DNA from: Magnetococcales bacterium
Lineage (GTDB): Bacteria > Pseudomonadota > Magnetococcia > Magnetococcales > JADGCH01
NCBI GenBank assembly: GCA_015229115.1
Contig: JADGCH010000003.1
Location: forward strand, 40,189 to 104,188
Direction of reading: 5' to 3'
Length of the DNA: 64,000 bases
The position numbers and the translations under genes are program-made. Positions 58,318 through 64,000 of the stretch are shown in pieces. The notes under the pieces are model-generated. The model did not search any database and was not told where the DNA came from. It saw only the letters and a list, made by a program, of their open reading frames with translations. Each line of letters starts with the position of its first letter. The first letter of the stretch is position 1.

Positions 58318-58827
58318 ATGTCCTATTCATTGAACAAGGTGCAATTAATTGGCAATCTGGGTGCTGAACCAGAGATTCGTTATACCCAGGCCGGTAAGCC
58401 AATGGCCACATTGAGCATCGCTACTTCAGAGCGGTGGCGTGATCAACAGGGCAACCAGCAGGAGCGCACCGAGTGGCATCGCGTCGTCGTTTTTGATAAA
58501 CAGGCTGAGATCGCACAGCAATACATGCACAAAGGCAGCAAGGTTTATGTCGAAGGGCAGCTGCGCACCAGAAAGTGGCAGGACCAGTCCGGACAGGATC
58601 GTTACACCACCGAGGTTGTGCTGGCCGGTTTCGGCAGCCAGATTATTCTGCTGGATACACGAGGACAGGGAGAAGGGGTATCACGCCCAGCCGCCACCAC
58701 GGCAGCCACGACATCAGCCGCTGCTGCGGGTGGTAGCAGCGGCTACCCACCCTACTCTCCTCCACCTTCCTATCCTGGTGAGGAATTTGGTCAGGCAACA
58801 GCTTTTCATGATGATATCCCGTTTTAG
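58318..58827 (+). CDS. ssb: Single-stranded DNA-binding protein
   Basis: A 169-residue SSB. The OB fold is MSYSLNKVQLIGNLGAEPEIRYTQAGKPMATLSIAT through VVLAGFGSQIILL, followed by a disordered alanine/glycine/proline linker and the acidic protein-interaction tip DDIPF. The ATG at 58318 with GAGGAGG upstream is preferred to the start at 58291. Confidence 0.96.
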   Translation: MSYSLNKVQLIGNLGAEPEIRYTQAGKPMATLSIATSERWRDQQGNQQERTEWHRVVVFDKQAEIAQQYMHKGSKVYVEGQLRTRKWQDQSGQDRYTTEVVLAGFGSQIILLDTRGQGEGVSRPAATTAATTSAAAAGGSSGYPPYSPPPSYPGEEFGQATAFHDDIPF

Positions 58828-58856
58828 TCCAATTTAACCCCATTCTGAATTAAGGC

Positions 58857-58872
58857 TGTTTCACGTGGAACA
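58857..58872. promoter_or_regulatory. Candidate parS centromere site
   Basis: TGTTTCACGTGGAACA differs by one base from the well-known bacterial parS consensus TGTTTCACGTGAAACA, and equally by one base from TGTTCCACGTGGAACA. The central CACGTG is intact. It lies across the GTG start codon of mnmG (58865-58867), about 3 kb before parA and 4 kb before parB. Binding by the ParB encoded here is inferred. No second copy was noticed in the window. Confidence 0.8.
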
Positions 58873-60712
58873 GTACCAGCGTTGTTTCGACGTTATCGTG
58901 GTCGGTGCTGGTCATGCCGGATGCGAGGCGGCCCATGCCTCTGCGCGTTGCGGTGCCCAGACGCTTCTGTTGACCCAGAATCTGGACCAGATTGGCCAGA
59001 TGTCCTGTAATCCGGCTATTGGTGGTATCGGTAAGGGACAACTGGTCCGGGAAGTGGATGCTTTGGGCGGTCTGATGGCCGTGCTGGCCGATCGTGCCGG
59101 TATCCACTTTCGTCTGCTCAACCGTGGCAAGGGAGCGGCCGTGCACGGGCCACGGGCCCAGATGGATAAGATGGCTTACCGTCGTGAAATGCGCGCCATG
59201 CTGGACCACACCCCTAATTTGCTGCTACGTCAGGCTGAGGTGGTGTCGCTGGTCTGGCAGGGTGATGGCTCACATCGTCGCATCACCGCTGTCACCACCG
59301 ACTGGGGAGAGTGTTACGGTTGTCAGTCCCTGGTCCTGACCACAGGTACCTTTCTGCGTGGTCAGGCCCATATGGGCGAGCGGATCTTTGCTGCTGGCCG
59401 TCTGGGCGATCGTCCCAGCGAACCCTTGGCACAGTCACTCCAGCAGCTGGGAGTGGCCATGGGACGGATGAAGACCGGTACACCACCGCGGCTGGATGGA
59501 CGTACCATCCAGTGGCATCGTCTGACACCGCAACCGGGCGATGAGACGCCCCTGCCCTTCTCTTTTTTGCACGATCGCATCGATCAACCGCAACTGGACT
59601 GCTTTATCGCCCATACTAATACCACCACACATCAACTGATCCGTGACAACCTTCATCGTGCACCACTCTACACTGGACAGATCCAGAGTATCGGTCCGCG
59701 TTACTGTCCCTCCATCGAAGACAAGGTGGTCCGTTTTGCCGAGCGCTCATCGCACCAGATTTTTCTTGAGCCGGAAGGACGTTCCACCTGTGAGGTTTAT
59801 GCCAATGGCATTTCGACCAGTCTGCCTCTCGATGTGCAGTGGCAGCTGGTTCGCTCCATCACCGGTTTGGAACAGGCCGAAATCATCCGTCCTGGCTATG
59901 CCATCGAGTATGACATGGTCGATCCACGCCAACTGGATGCCGCGCTAGCCTTCCAAGGTATCACCGGTCTTTATTGTGCTGGACAGATCAACGGCACCAC
60001 CGGTTATGAAGAGGCGGCAGCGCAAGGACTGTTGGCCGGGCTCAATGCTGCCCGTTTATCGCAGCAGCTCGATCCGGTCCAGATCTATCGCGATCAGGGC
60101 TATTTGGGTGTCATGGTGGATGATCTGGTCACCCAAGGTGTCGATGAACCTTATCGCATGTTTACTTCCAGGGCTGAGTTCCGGTTGTTGTTGCGTTCGG
60201 ACAATGCCGACAGTCGTCTAACGCCATTGGGACGACAGGTCGGCCTGGTGGACGATCATCGCTGGCAGCGTTTCGAGCACAAGCAGCAGCAACTGACCTG
60301 GGCCAGGGAGCAGTTGCAACAGCGCAAGATGTTGACCGATGCACAATGGAAAAATGGTTGGGATCTATTACGGCAGGATAGGGAGGCCGAACAGGTTTTT
60401 GCCATGCTCGATCTGTCCCATCCTCTGACCGACGAGATTAAACAATTATTAGCTGTTGAGGCTCACTATCAGGGTTACATTGACAAGCAGCAACAGGAAA
60501 TCGATCGTTGCCGCCGTGCCGAGTCGATGACCCTGCCAGCCTGGTTGCAGTGGCATCGGGTTCCCGGGCTTTCTACCGAAATCCGGCAGAAGTTGCAGCG
60601 CGTCAATCCAACCACCATGGCGCAGGTTGAACGCATTCCCGGCGTGACACCGGCAGCCTTGTCAGCCTTGCTGGTCTATCTGCGCAAGGCAGAAAAGCAT
60701 GAAGTGGGATGA
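58865..60712 (+). CDS. mnmG: MnmG (GidA), tRNA uridine-34 carboxymethylaminomethyl synthesis enzyme
   Basis: FAD protein of 615 residues that acts with MnmE. The N-terminal dinucleotide fold is VIVVGAGHAGCEAAHASARCG. Conserved motifs include MSCNPAIGGIGKGQLVREVDALGG, TGTFLRG, GRMKTGTPPRLDG and YCPSIEDK, with a helical C-terminal tail ending IPGVTPAALSALLVYL. The GTG start lies inside the parS-like palindrome, and no strong purine ribosome site precedes it. Confidence 0.97.
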   Translation: MEQYQRCFDVIVVGAGHAGCEAAHASARCGAQTLLLTQNLDQIGQMSCNPAIGGIGKGQLVREVDALGGLMAVLADRAGIHFRLLNRGKGAAVHGPRAQMDKMAYRREMRAMLDHTPNLLLRQAEVVSLVWQGDGSHRRITAVTTDWGECYGCQSLVLTTGTFLRGQAHMGERIFAAGRLGDRPSEPLAQSLQQLGVAMGRMKTGTPPRLDGRTIQWHRLTPQPGDETPLPFSFLHDRIDQPQLDCFIAHTNTTTHQLIRDNLHRAPLYTGQIQSIGPRYCPSIEDKVVRFAERSSHQIFLEPEGRSTCEVYANGISTSLPLDVQWQLVRSITGLEQAEIIRPGYAIEYDMVDPRQLDAALAFQGITGLYCAGQINGTTGYEEAAAQGLLAGLNAARLSQQLDPVQIYRDQGYLGVMVDDLVTQGVDEPYRMFTSRAEFRLLLRSDNADSRLTPLGRQVGLVDDHRWQRFEHKQQQLTWAREQLQQRKMLTDAQWKNGWDLLRQDREAEQVFAMLDLSHPLTDEIKQLLAVEAHYQGYIDKQQQEIDRCRRAESMTLPAWLQWHRVPGLSTEIRQKLQRVNPTTMAQVERIPGVTPAALSALLVYLRKAEKHEVG

Positions 60713-61391
60713 TCTGCTGCCGCAGTGGCCATTGTTTATCGAGCAGGCCGCTGTCATACTGGAACGTCCCTTGTTTCAGACAGAGATTGATCGCTATCAG
60801 CAGTTCTTCAGCTCGTTGTTGCAATGGAACCAGATTCATAACCTGATCGGTCCGGCGGCTGAAAGAGAGTTACTCATCCGTCACGGTCTCGATTCGTTGT
60901 CCTTTTATCCCTATCTTGTATCAGGGCGACCGATGGCTGATTTGGGGTCCGGAGCCGGTTTCCCTGGTTTGATACTGGGTATGATTGAACAGCCTGCCTT
61001 TCAGATCGATCTACTGGAGCGGATTGGCAAGAAAAGAGACTTTTTGGCCTACCAGATCGACCAGCTGCAGTTGACAGCACGCCTGAGAAGTCTGGCAGCT
61101 GGTGACAGTCAGGAGGGCTATGCCGTGGTCTGTTCCCGGGCGGTTGGCGATTTGGCCCATGTCGCCAGACAGGCTTGGCCCCTGTTGCAGCCGGGTGGCG
61201 TTTATCTGGCGCTCAAGGGAGCCCGTCATCAGCAGGAATTGCAGCAGTGGCAGCGTCTCAAGCAGATCAGGGATCGGTTTGAAGCACCTCAGCCACTAGC
61301 AGGAGTCGGAGAGAGCATCGTGATCCGGTTGCGCAGGCGGACCCCTCACCCCCCAGCCCCCTCTCCCACAGGTGGAGAGGGGGAGGCATGA
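60699..61391 (+). CDS. rsmG: RsmG (GidB), 16S rRNA G527 N7-methyltransferase
   Basis: SAM-dependent methyltransferase of 230 residues: SSLLQWNQIHNLIG, the SAM motif MADLGSGAGFPGLIL, a later SRAVGDLAHV and PGGVYLALKG. The start overlaps mnmG by 14 bases. The last 16 or so residues (TPHPPAPSPTGGEGEA) are encoded by the palindromic repeat at 61342-61390, so the original C-terminus ended near VIRLRRR and has been extended by repeat DNA. Confidence 0.94.
   Translation: MKWDDLLPQWPLFIEQAAVILERPLFQTEIDRYQQFFSSLLQWNQIHNLIGPAAERELLIRHGLDSLSFYPYLVSGRPMADLGSGAGFPGLILGMIEQPAFQIDLLERIGKKRDFLAYQIDQLQLTARLRSLAAGDSQEGYAVVCSRAVGDLAHVARQAWPLLQPGGVYLALKGARHQQELQQWQRLKQIRDRFEAPQPLAGVGESIVIRLRRRTPHPPAPSPTGGEGEA
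61357..61383. repeat. Palindromic repeat, left end of DUF559 cassette
   Basis: CCCCCTCTCC-cacaggt-GGAGAGGGGG is a perfect hairpin. It lies in frame inside the 3' end of rsmG. Confidence 0.9.
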
Positions 61392-61423
61392 GTGACTTGT
61401 CTTACCCAGGGTGAGGGGTGCAG

Positions 61424-61822
61424 ATGGAAGGCCAACAGAGAGCTTTTATGACCACAACGGTTGAGGTTGCCCGATCATTAAGGCGTGAGCTAACGCCAAC
61501 GGAGGAAGTTTTATGGAGGGCACTGCGAGCTAGCAAGCGCGGTTACAAAGTAAGACGTCAACAACCGATGGGACCGTTTATCGTGGATTTCTTTGTACCT
61601 CAGGCACGACTTGTGATCGAAATTGACGGATCTGTGCATGAATTACAGCAGCAACAGGAATACGATCGGGAAAGGCAGGAATTTCTCGAACAGTCTGGAG
61701 TAAGTTTTTTAAGGTTTAAGGATCAACATATTGAAAATTATCTAGAATATGTTGTTGAAAAAATAGATCAGGTTGTGCGTCAGAAGGCTTCATGCCCCTC
61801 TCCCCTTGTGGGAGAGGGGTAG
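61424..61822 (+). CDS. DUF559 (Vsr-like endonuclease fold) protein
   Basis: A DUF559 protein of about 132 residues, distantly related to very-short-patch repair endonucleases. Marks are ARSLRRELTPTEEVLWRALR, GYKVRRQQPMGPFIVDFFVPQARLVIEIDG with the putative active-site D...E-x-D, and FLRFKDQHIEN. The start could be the GTG at 61418, the ATG at 61424 or the ATG at 61448. The last residues (KASCPSPLVGEG) come from the right-hand palindrome, and the stop follows its hairpin directly. Its function is unknown; family members are often found between such repeats. Confidence 0.8.
   Translation: MEGQQRAFMTTTVEVARSLRRELTPTEEVLWRALRASKRGYKVRRQQPMGPFIVDFFVPQARLVIEIDGSVHELQQQQEYDRERQEFLEQSGVSFLRFKDQHIENYLEYVVEKIDQVVRQKASCPSPLVGEG
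61795..61819. repeat. Palindromic repeat, right end of DUF559 cassette
   Basis: CCCCTCTCCC-cttgt-GGGAGAGGGG is a perfect hairpin followed by TAGGGGTGAGGGGGG. It is an inverted relative of the left end. Confidence 0.9.
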
Positions 61823-61844
61823 GGGTGAGGGGGGGACTTAAAGG

Positions 61845-62603
61845 GTGAATCATCGTATCATCGCCATCGTCAATCAGAAGGGTGGCGTTGGCAAAAGCAC
61901 CAGCGCCGTTAATCTGGCAGCAGCCCTGGCAGCGGCGGAACGCCGGGTCCTGCTGGTCGATCTCGATCCGCAGAGCAACAGCTCGGTCGCCTTTGGCATC
62001 GATGATGACGGGCGCTTGCCCACCATCTACGATCTGCTGATTGACGGGGTAACCTTGGCCGATGTTATAAGACCAATTTTAACACCGTGGCTACATATGA
62101 TACCAGCAGCTTCTGATCTGAGCGGTGCAGAGGTGGAGCTGGTGGCCATCGATAAGCGTGAAACGCTCCTGAAAACAAAGCTATCCGAGATTAGCCGCAA
62201 CTACGATCATATCCTGCTCGACTGCCCCCCGTCGCTGGGTCTGTTGACGGTCAATGCCCTGGTGGCAGCCGATGCTGTTCTGGTGCCGCTGCAATGTGAG
62301 TTCTATGCCATGCAGGGGCTGAGTCAATTGCTCAGGACCATCGATATTGTGCGCGAGCAGCTCAATCCGCAACTGGCCCTGCTGTCCATCGTACTGACCC
62401 TGTTTGAATCCGGCGTGGCCCTTTATGAGCAGGTGGGCAACGAGGTGCGCAGTCATTTCGGTCCGCTGGTGGCTCGCACCGTCATCCCTCGTGATGTACG
62501 CGCAGCCGAAGCGCCCAGTTTTGGCCGTCCTGCGGTCTGGTATGACGTCCGTTCGCGGGTGGCACGGGCCTATCTGTCACTGGCACAGGAACTGTTTTTG
62601 TGA
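61845..62603 (+). CDS. parA: ParA (Soj) chromosome-partitioning ATPase
   Basis: A 252-residue Walker-type ATPase with the deviant P-loop NQKGGVGKSTSAVNLAAALA, LLVDLDPQSNSS, DHILLDCPPSLGLLTVNAL and the C-terminal TVIPRDVRAAEAPSFGRP. It uses a GTG start with AAAGG upstream. The start follows the DUF559 cassette by only nine bases, so the cassette may affect its expression. It works with ParB and the parS site near mnmG. Confidence 0.96.
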   Translation: MNHRIIAIVNQKGGVGKSTSAVNLAAALAAAERRVLLVDLDPQSNSSVAFGIDDDGRLPTIYDLLIDGVTLADVIRPILTPWLHMIPAASDLSGAEVELVAIDKRETLLKTKLSEISRNYDHILLDCPPSLGLLTVNALVAADAVLVPLQCEFYAMQGLSQLLRTIDIVREQLNPQLALLSIVLTLFESGVALYEQVGNEVRSHFGPLVARTVIPRDVRAAEAPSFGRPAVWYDVRSRVARAYLSLAQELFL

Positions 62604-62660
62604 CTGGGTATTTTATCCCTGGGGCATCGCCCCAGGAGACTGTTAGAGGAGAATAAAAAA

Positions 62661-62942
62661 ATGCCTTATGTCAGCAGTGTCGAGCGTATCGGTATAGAAA
62701 AGGGGATTTTTATCGGAGAACAGAGGGGAGAGCAAAGAGGAGAGCAAAGAGGAGAGCAAAGAGGTCTCCACAGAGGGCAGGCCAGTATGTTGCTGCGTCT
62801 GATACAACGTCGCTTTGGCCCCATACCGGACCAGATCCATGACCTGGTTATGCAGGCCAGCTCTGACCAGATGGAGCAATGGGGCGATCGTCTGCTGGAA
62901 GCATCCTCCCTTGAGGCTTTATTCGACAACGCAATGGGGTAG
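62661..62942 (+). CDS. Small DUF4351-like protein (Rpn C-terminal tail without nuclease)
   Basis: A 93-residue protein with a good ribosome site (AGAGGAG) and ATG. A short head (MPYVSSVERIGIEKGIF) leads into repeated GEQR units, then LLRLIQRRFGPIPDQIHDLVMQASSDQMEQWGDRLLEASSLEALF. This last part matches in character the C-terminus of the Rpn protein encoded at 26667-27695, but the PD-(D/E)XK nuclease domain is absent. It stands between parA and parB. It may be a remnant or an internally truncated, possibly regulatory, form. Function not known. Confidence 0.7.
   Translation: MPYVSSVERIGIEKGIFIGEQRGEQRGEQRGEQRGLHRGQASMLLRLIQRRFGPIPDQIHDLVMQASSDQMEQWGDRLLEASSLEALFDNAMG
62727..62762 (+). repeat. 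12-bp tandem repeat (three copies) in the DUF4351-like gene
   Basis: GGAGAGCAAAGA occurs three times exactly, after a degenerate copy at 62715-62726, encoding GEQR. It is purine-only except for C and multiple-of-three in length. Confidence 0.92.
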
Positions 62943-62951
62943 AGAACACCT

Positions 62952-63950
62952 ATGAGCAATCGTGTACTAGGGCAGGGTCTGGGTGCCCTGCTGGGTGCCC
63001 GGTCGGTGGATGCCGTCGAGCGGCAGCGCATTCGCCAGGTTGGGCTGGATGCCATTCAACCCAACCCGTGGCAGCCACGTCAACAGGGACTGGATGAGAC
63101 TGACCTGGTCGAGCTGGCCGATTCCATCCGGGTTCAGGGCGTGCTGCAACCCATTCTGGTACGCCCCCTGCCCAGCGATGGGACAACAGTCCTCCATGGC
63201 GAAGAAAGCTACCAACTGATTGCCGGTGAGCGGCGCTGGCGTGCGGCCCGTCTGGCTGGTCTGACGCGCATTCCGGTTATCGTCCAGGAGATGGATGATC
63301 GCACCGTGCTGGAAGTGGCCCTGCTGGAGAATCTGCAGCGGCAGGATCTCAACCCGGTCGATACCGCGCGCGGTTACGCTCGGCTGGTGCAGGAATTTGG
63401 CTACAGCCATGGTCAGATTGCCCAGCGGGTTGGCAAAAGCCGCATGTCGGTCACCAACCTGCTGCGTCTGTTGCACCTGCCCGAGGCGGTGTTGCGGCAG
63501 GTCACCACCGGGCTGTTGTCAGCCGGTCATGCCCGAGCGTTGCTGAGTGTGGCAGAAAATCCACAGAGCGTCACGGAACTGGCGCAGCAGGTGGCCGATT
63601 CGGCCCTGACCGTGCGTGAAACCGAGCGCTTGGTGCAGCAACTGTTGCAGGGTGATGCGTCCCCAACTCAGCAAAACCGGCTAGACCGGCAAAATTTGCT
63701 GTTGCAACCAGAGCACAGTGACCCCAACCACAGTGACTCCAGCCCGCCCGCCCGCCCACCATCCAAGGGGCAGCGGCGTCGTGACGCCTCCATCGTCGAA
63801 CTGGAAAAACGGCTGGCATCCGAGTTGCAAACCAGCGTTACTGTAACCCATACACAGGGACGCGGACGCATCATCCTGGAATATCGTTCTCTCGAAGCAC
63901 TGGAACGGCTGGTTAATCACATGCTGAAAGAGTCACAAAATGACCAATAA
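62952..63950 (+). CDS. parB: ParB (Spo0J) chromosome-partitioning protein
   Basis: A 332-residue CTP-dependent clamp that loads at parS. It has the N-terminal VLGQGLGALLG, the ParB/sulfiredoxin domain (IQPNPWQPRQ, LADSIRVQGVLQPILVRP, LIAGERRWRAARLAG), ENLQRQDLNPVDTARGYARL, the helix-turn-helix (GQIAQRVGKSRMSVTNLLRLLHLP), LSAGHARALL, and a C-terminal dimerisation segment. It begins nine bases after the DUF4351-like gene. Confidence 0.96.
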   Translation: MSNRVLGQGLGALLGARSVDAVERQRIRQVGLDAIQPNPWQPRQQGLDETDLVELADSIRVQGVLQPILVRPLPSDGTTVLHGEESYQLIAGERRWRAARLAGLTRIPVIVQEMDDRTVLEVALLENLQRQDLNPVDTARGYARLVQEFGYSHGQIAQRVGKSRMSVTNLLRLLHLPEAVLRQVTTGLLSAGHARALLSVAENPQSVTELAQQVADSALTVRETERLVQQLLQGDASPTQQNRLDRQNLLLQPEHSDPNHSDSSPPARPPSKGQRRRDASIVELEKRLASELQTSVTVTHTQGRGRIILEYRSLEALERLVNHMLKESQNDQ

Positions 63951-63970
63951 AATCAACATAATGACGATGT

Positions 63971-63986
63971 GTTGCTGATTAGCAAC
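63971..63986. terminator. Small hairpin after parB
   Basis: GTTGCT-gatt-AGCAAC forms a six-pair stem 20 bases after the parB stop. It lacks a following T run within the window, so intrinsic termination is uncertain. Confidence 0.35.
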
Positions 63987-64000
63987 AACCAGAGATGCAA

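Larger units (their letters stand above)
61342..61836. mobile_element. DUF559 cassette bounded by imperfect inverted repeats
   Basis: About 495 bp lie between two related GC-rich ends. The left end reads CCCTCACCCCCCAGCCCCCT..., and the reverse complement of the right end reads CCCCTCACCCCTACCCCTCT.... Each end contains a perfect ten-pair hairpin, and both approach GCATGA on the inner side. The cassette carries a single DUF559 gene and sits between rsmG and parA. Mobility is inferred; no transposase or target duplication is evident. Confidence 0.55.

Overview
The window is about 64 kb of chromosome from a flagellated, respiring, Gram-negative proteobacterium that uses nitrate and sulfur compounds. 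Several gene orders are typical of Alphaproteobacteria and deep relatives such as Magnetococcales: dusB-ntrB-ntrC, plsY-dprA-topA, an F0-only ATP synthase cluster (atpI-B-E-F) without the F1 genes, and mnmG-rsmG-parA-parB. A contiguous dnaA-dnaN-recF-gyrB block is also present. I infer an alphaproteobacterial or Magnetococcales-like host with moderate confidence. No magnetosome (mam) genes are visible, so the placement rests on gene order and protein character only.

Layout. 0-1.6 kb: the end of a periplasmic nitrate reductase operon (napH-napB-napC). 1.6-5.2 kb, reverse: an ABC ATPase, soxB and an M16 peptidase. 5.3-10.6 kb: tRNA-Gly(CCC), aroK, trxA, tRNA-Arg(CCG), htpX-rpe and the anaerobic heme genes hemE-hemN. 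10.6-14 kb: an AT-rich leader, an unrecognised 394-residue protein, and NIF3-aroE. 14-19.6 kb, reverse: fliQ-fliR-flhB-recX-alaS and a small zinc-binding protein. 19.7-23.5 kb, reverse: rpmH-rnpA-yidD-yidC-mnmE. 23.7-39.5 kb, forward: dnaA-dnaN-(interrupted recF)-gyrB-ogt. 39.5-44 kb, reverse: a BepA-like protease, pilD, coaE, rho and rpmE. 44-45.6 kb: fliJ, motE and a small ORF. 45.7-46.4 kb, reverse: cytochrome c and ihfA. Then hemL forward, the F0 genes reverse, and the long reverse run plsY-dprA, topA-engB-dusB-ntrB-ntrC. 58.3-64 kb, forward: ssb, mnmG, rsmG, a DUF559 cassette, parA, a DUF4351-like orphan and parB.

The outstanding structure lies inside the replication operon. A 193-bp segment from the 5' end of recF occurs twice as a direct repeat (192 of 193 bases identical), at 26222-26414 and 35457-35649. 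Between the copies sits foreign-looking DNA with two genes: an Rpn-family PD-(D/E)XK nuclease and a 2548-residue secreted protein. That protein has 17 FG-GAP/VCBS-type repeats, cadherin/Ig-like modules, a legumain-type (clan CD, C13-like) cysteine protease domain with a visible His/Cys dyad, and an RTX-like C-terminus. Copy 1 of recF is broken after about 73 codons. Copy 2 is complete but has a new start and ribosome site that belong to the insert. This is what a single-crossover (Campbell-type) integration into recF would leave.

Other points worth a second look are a near-consensus parS site lying across the GTG start codon of mnmG, about 3 kb before parA-parB; a DUF559 gene bounded by imperfect 45-bp inverted repeats whose hairpins extend two reading frames; and a nuclease-less Rpn tail gene wedged between parA and parB.
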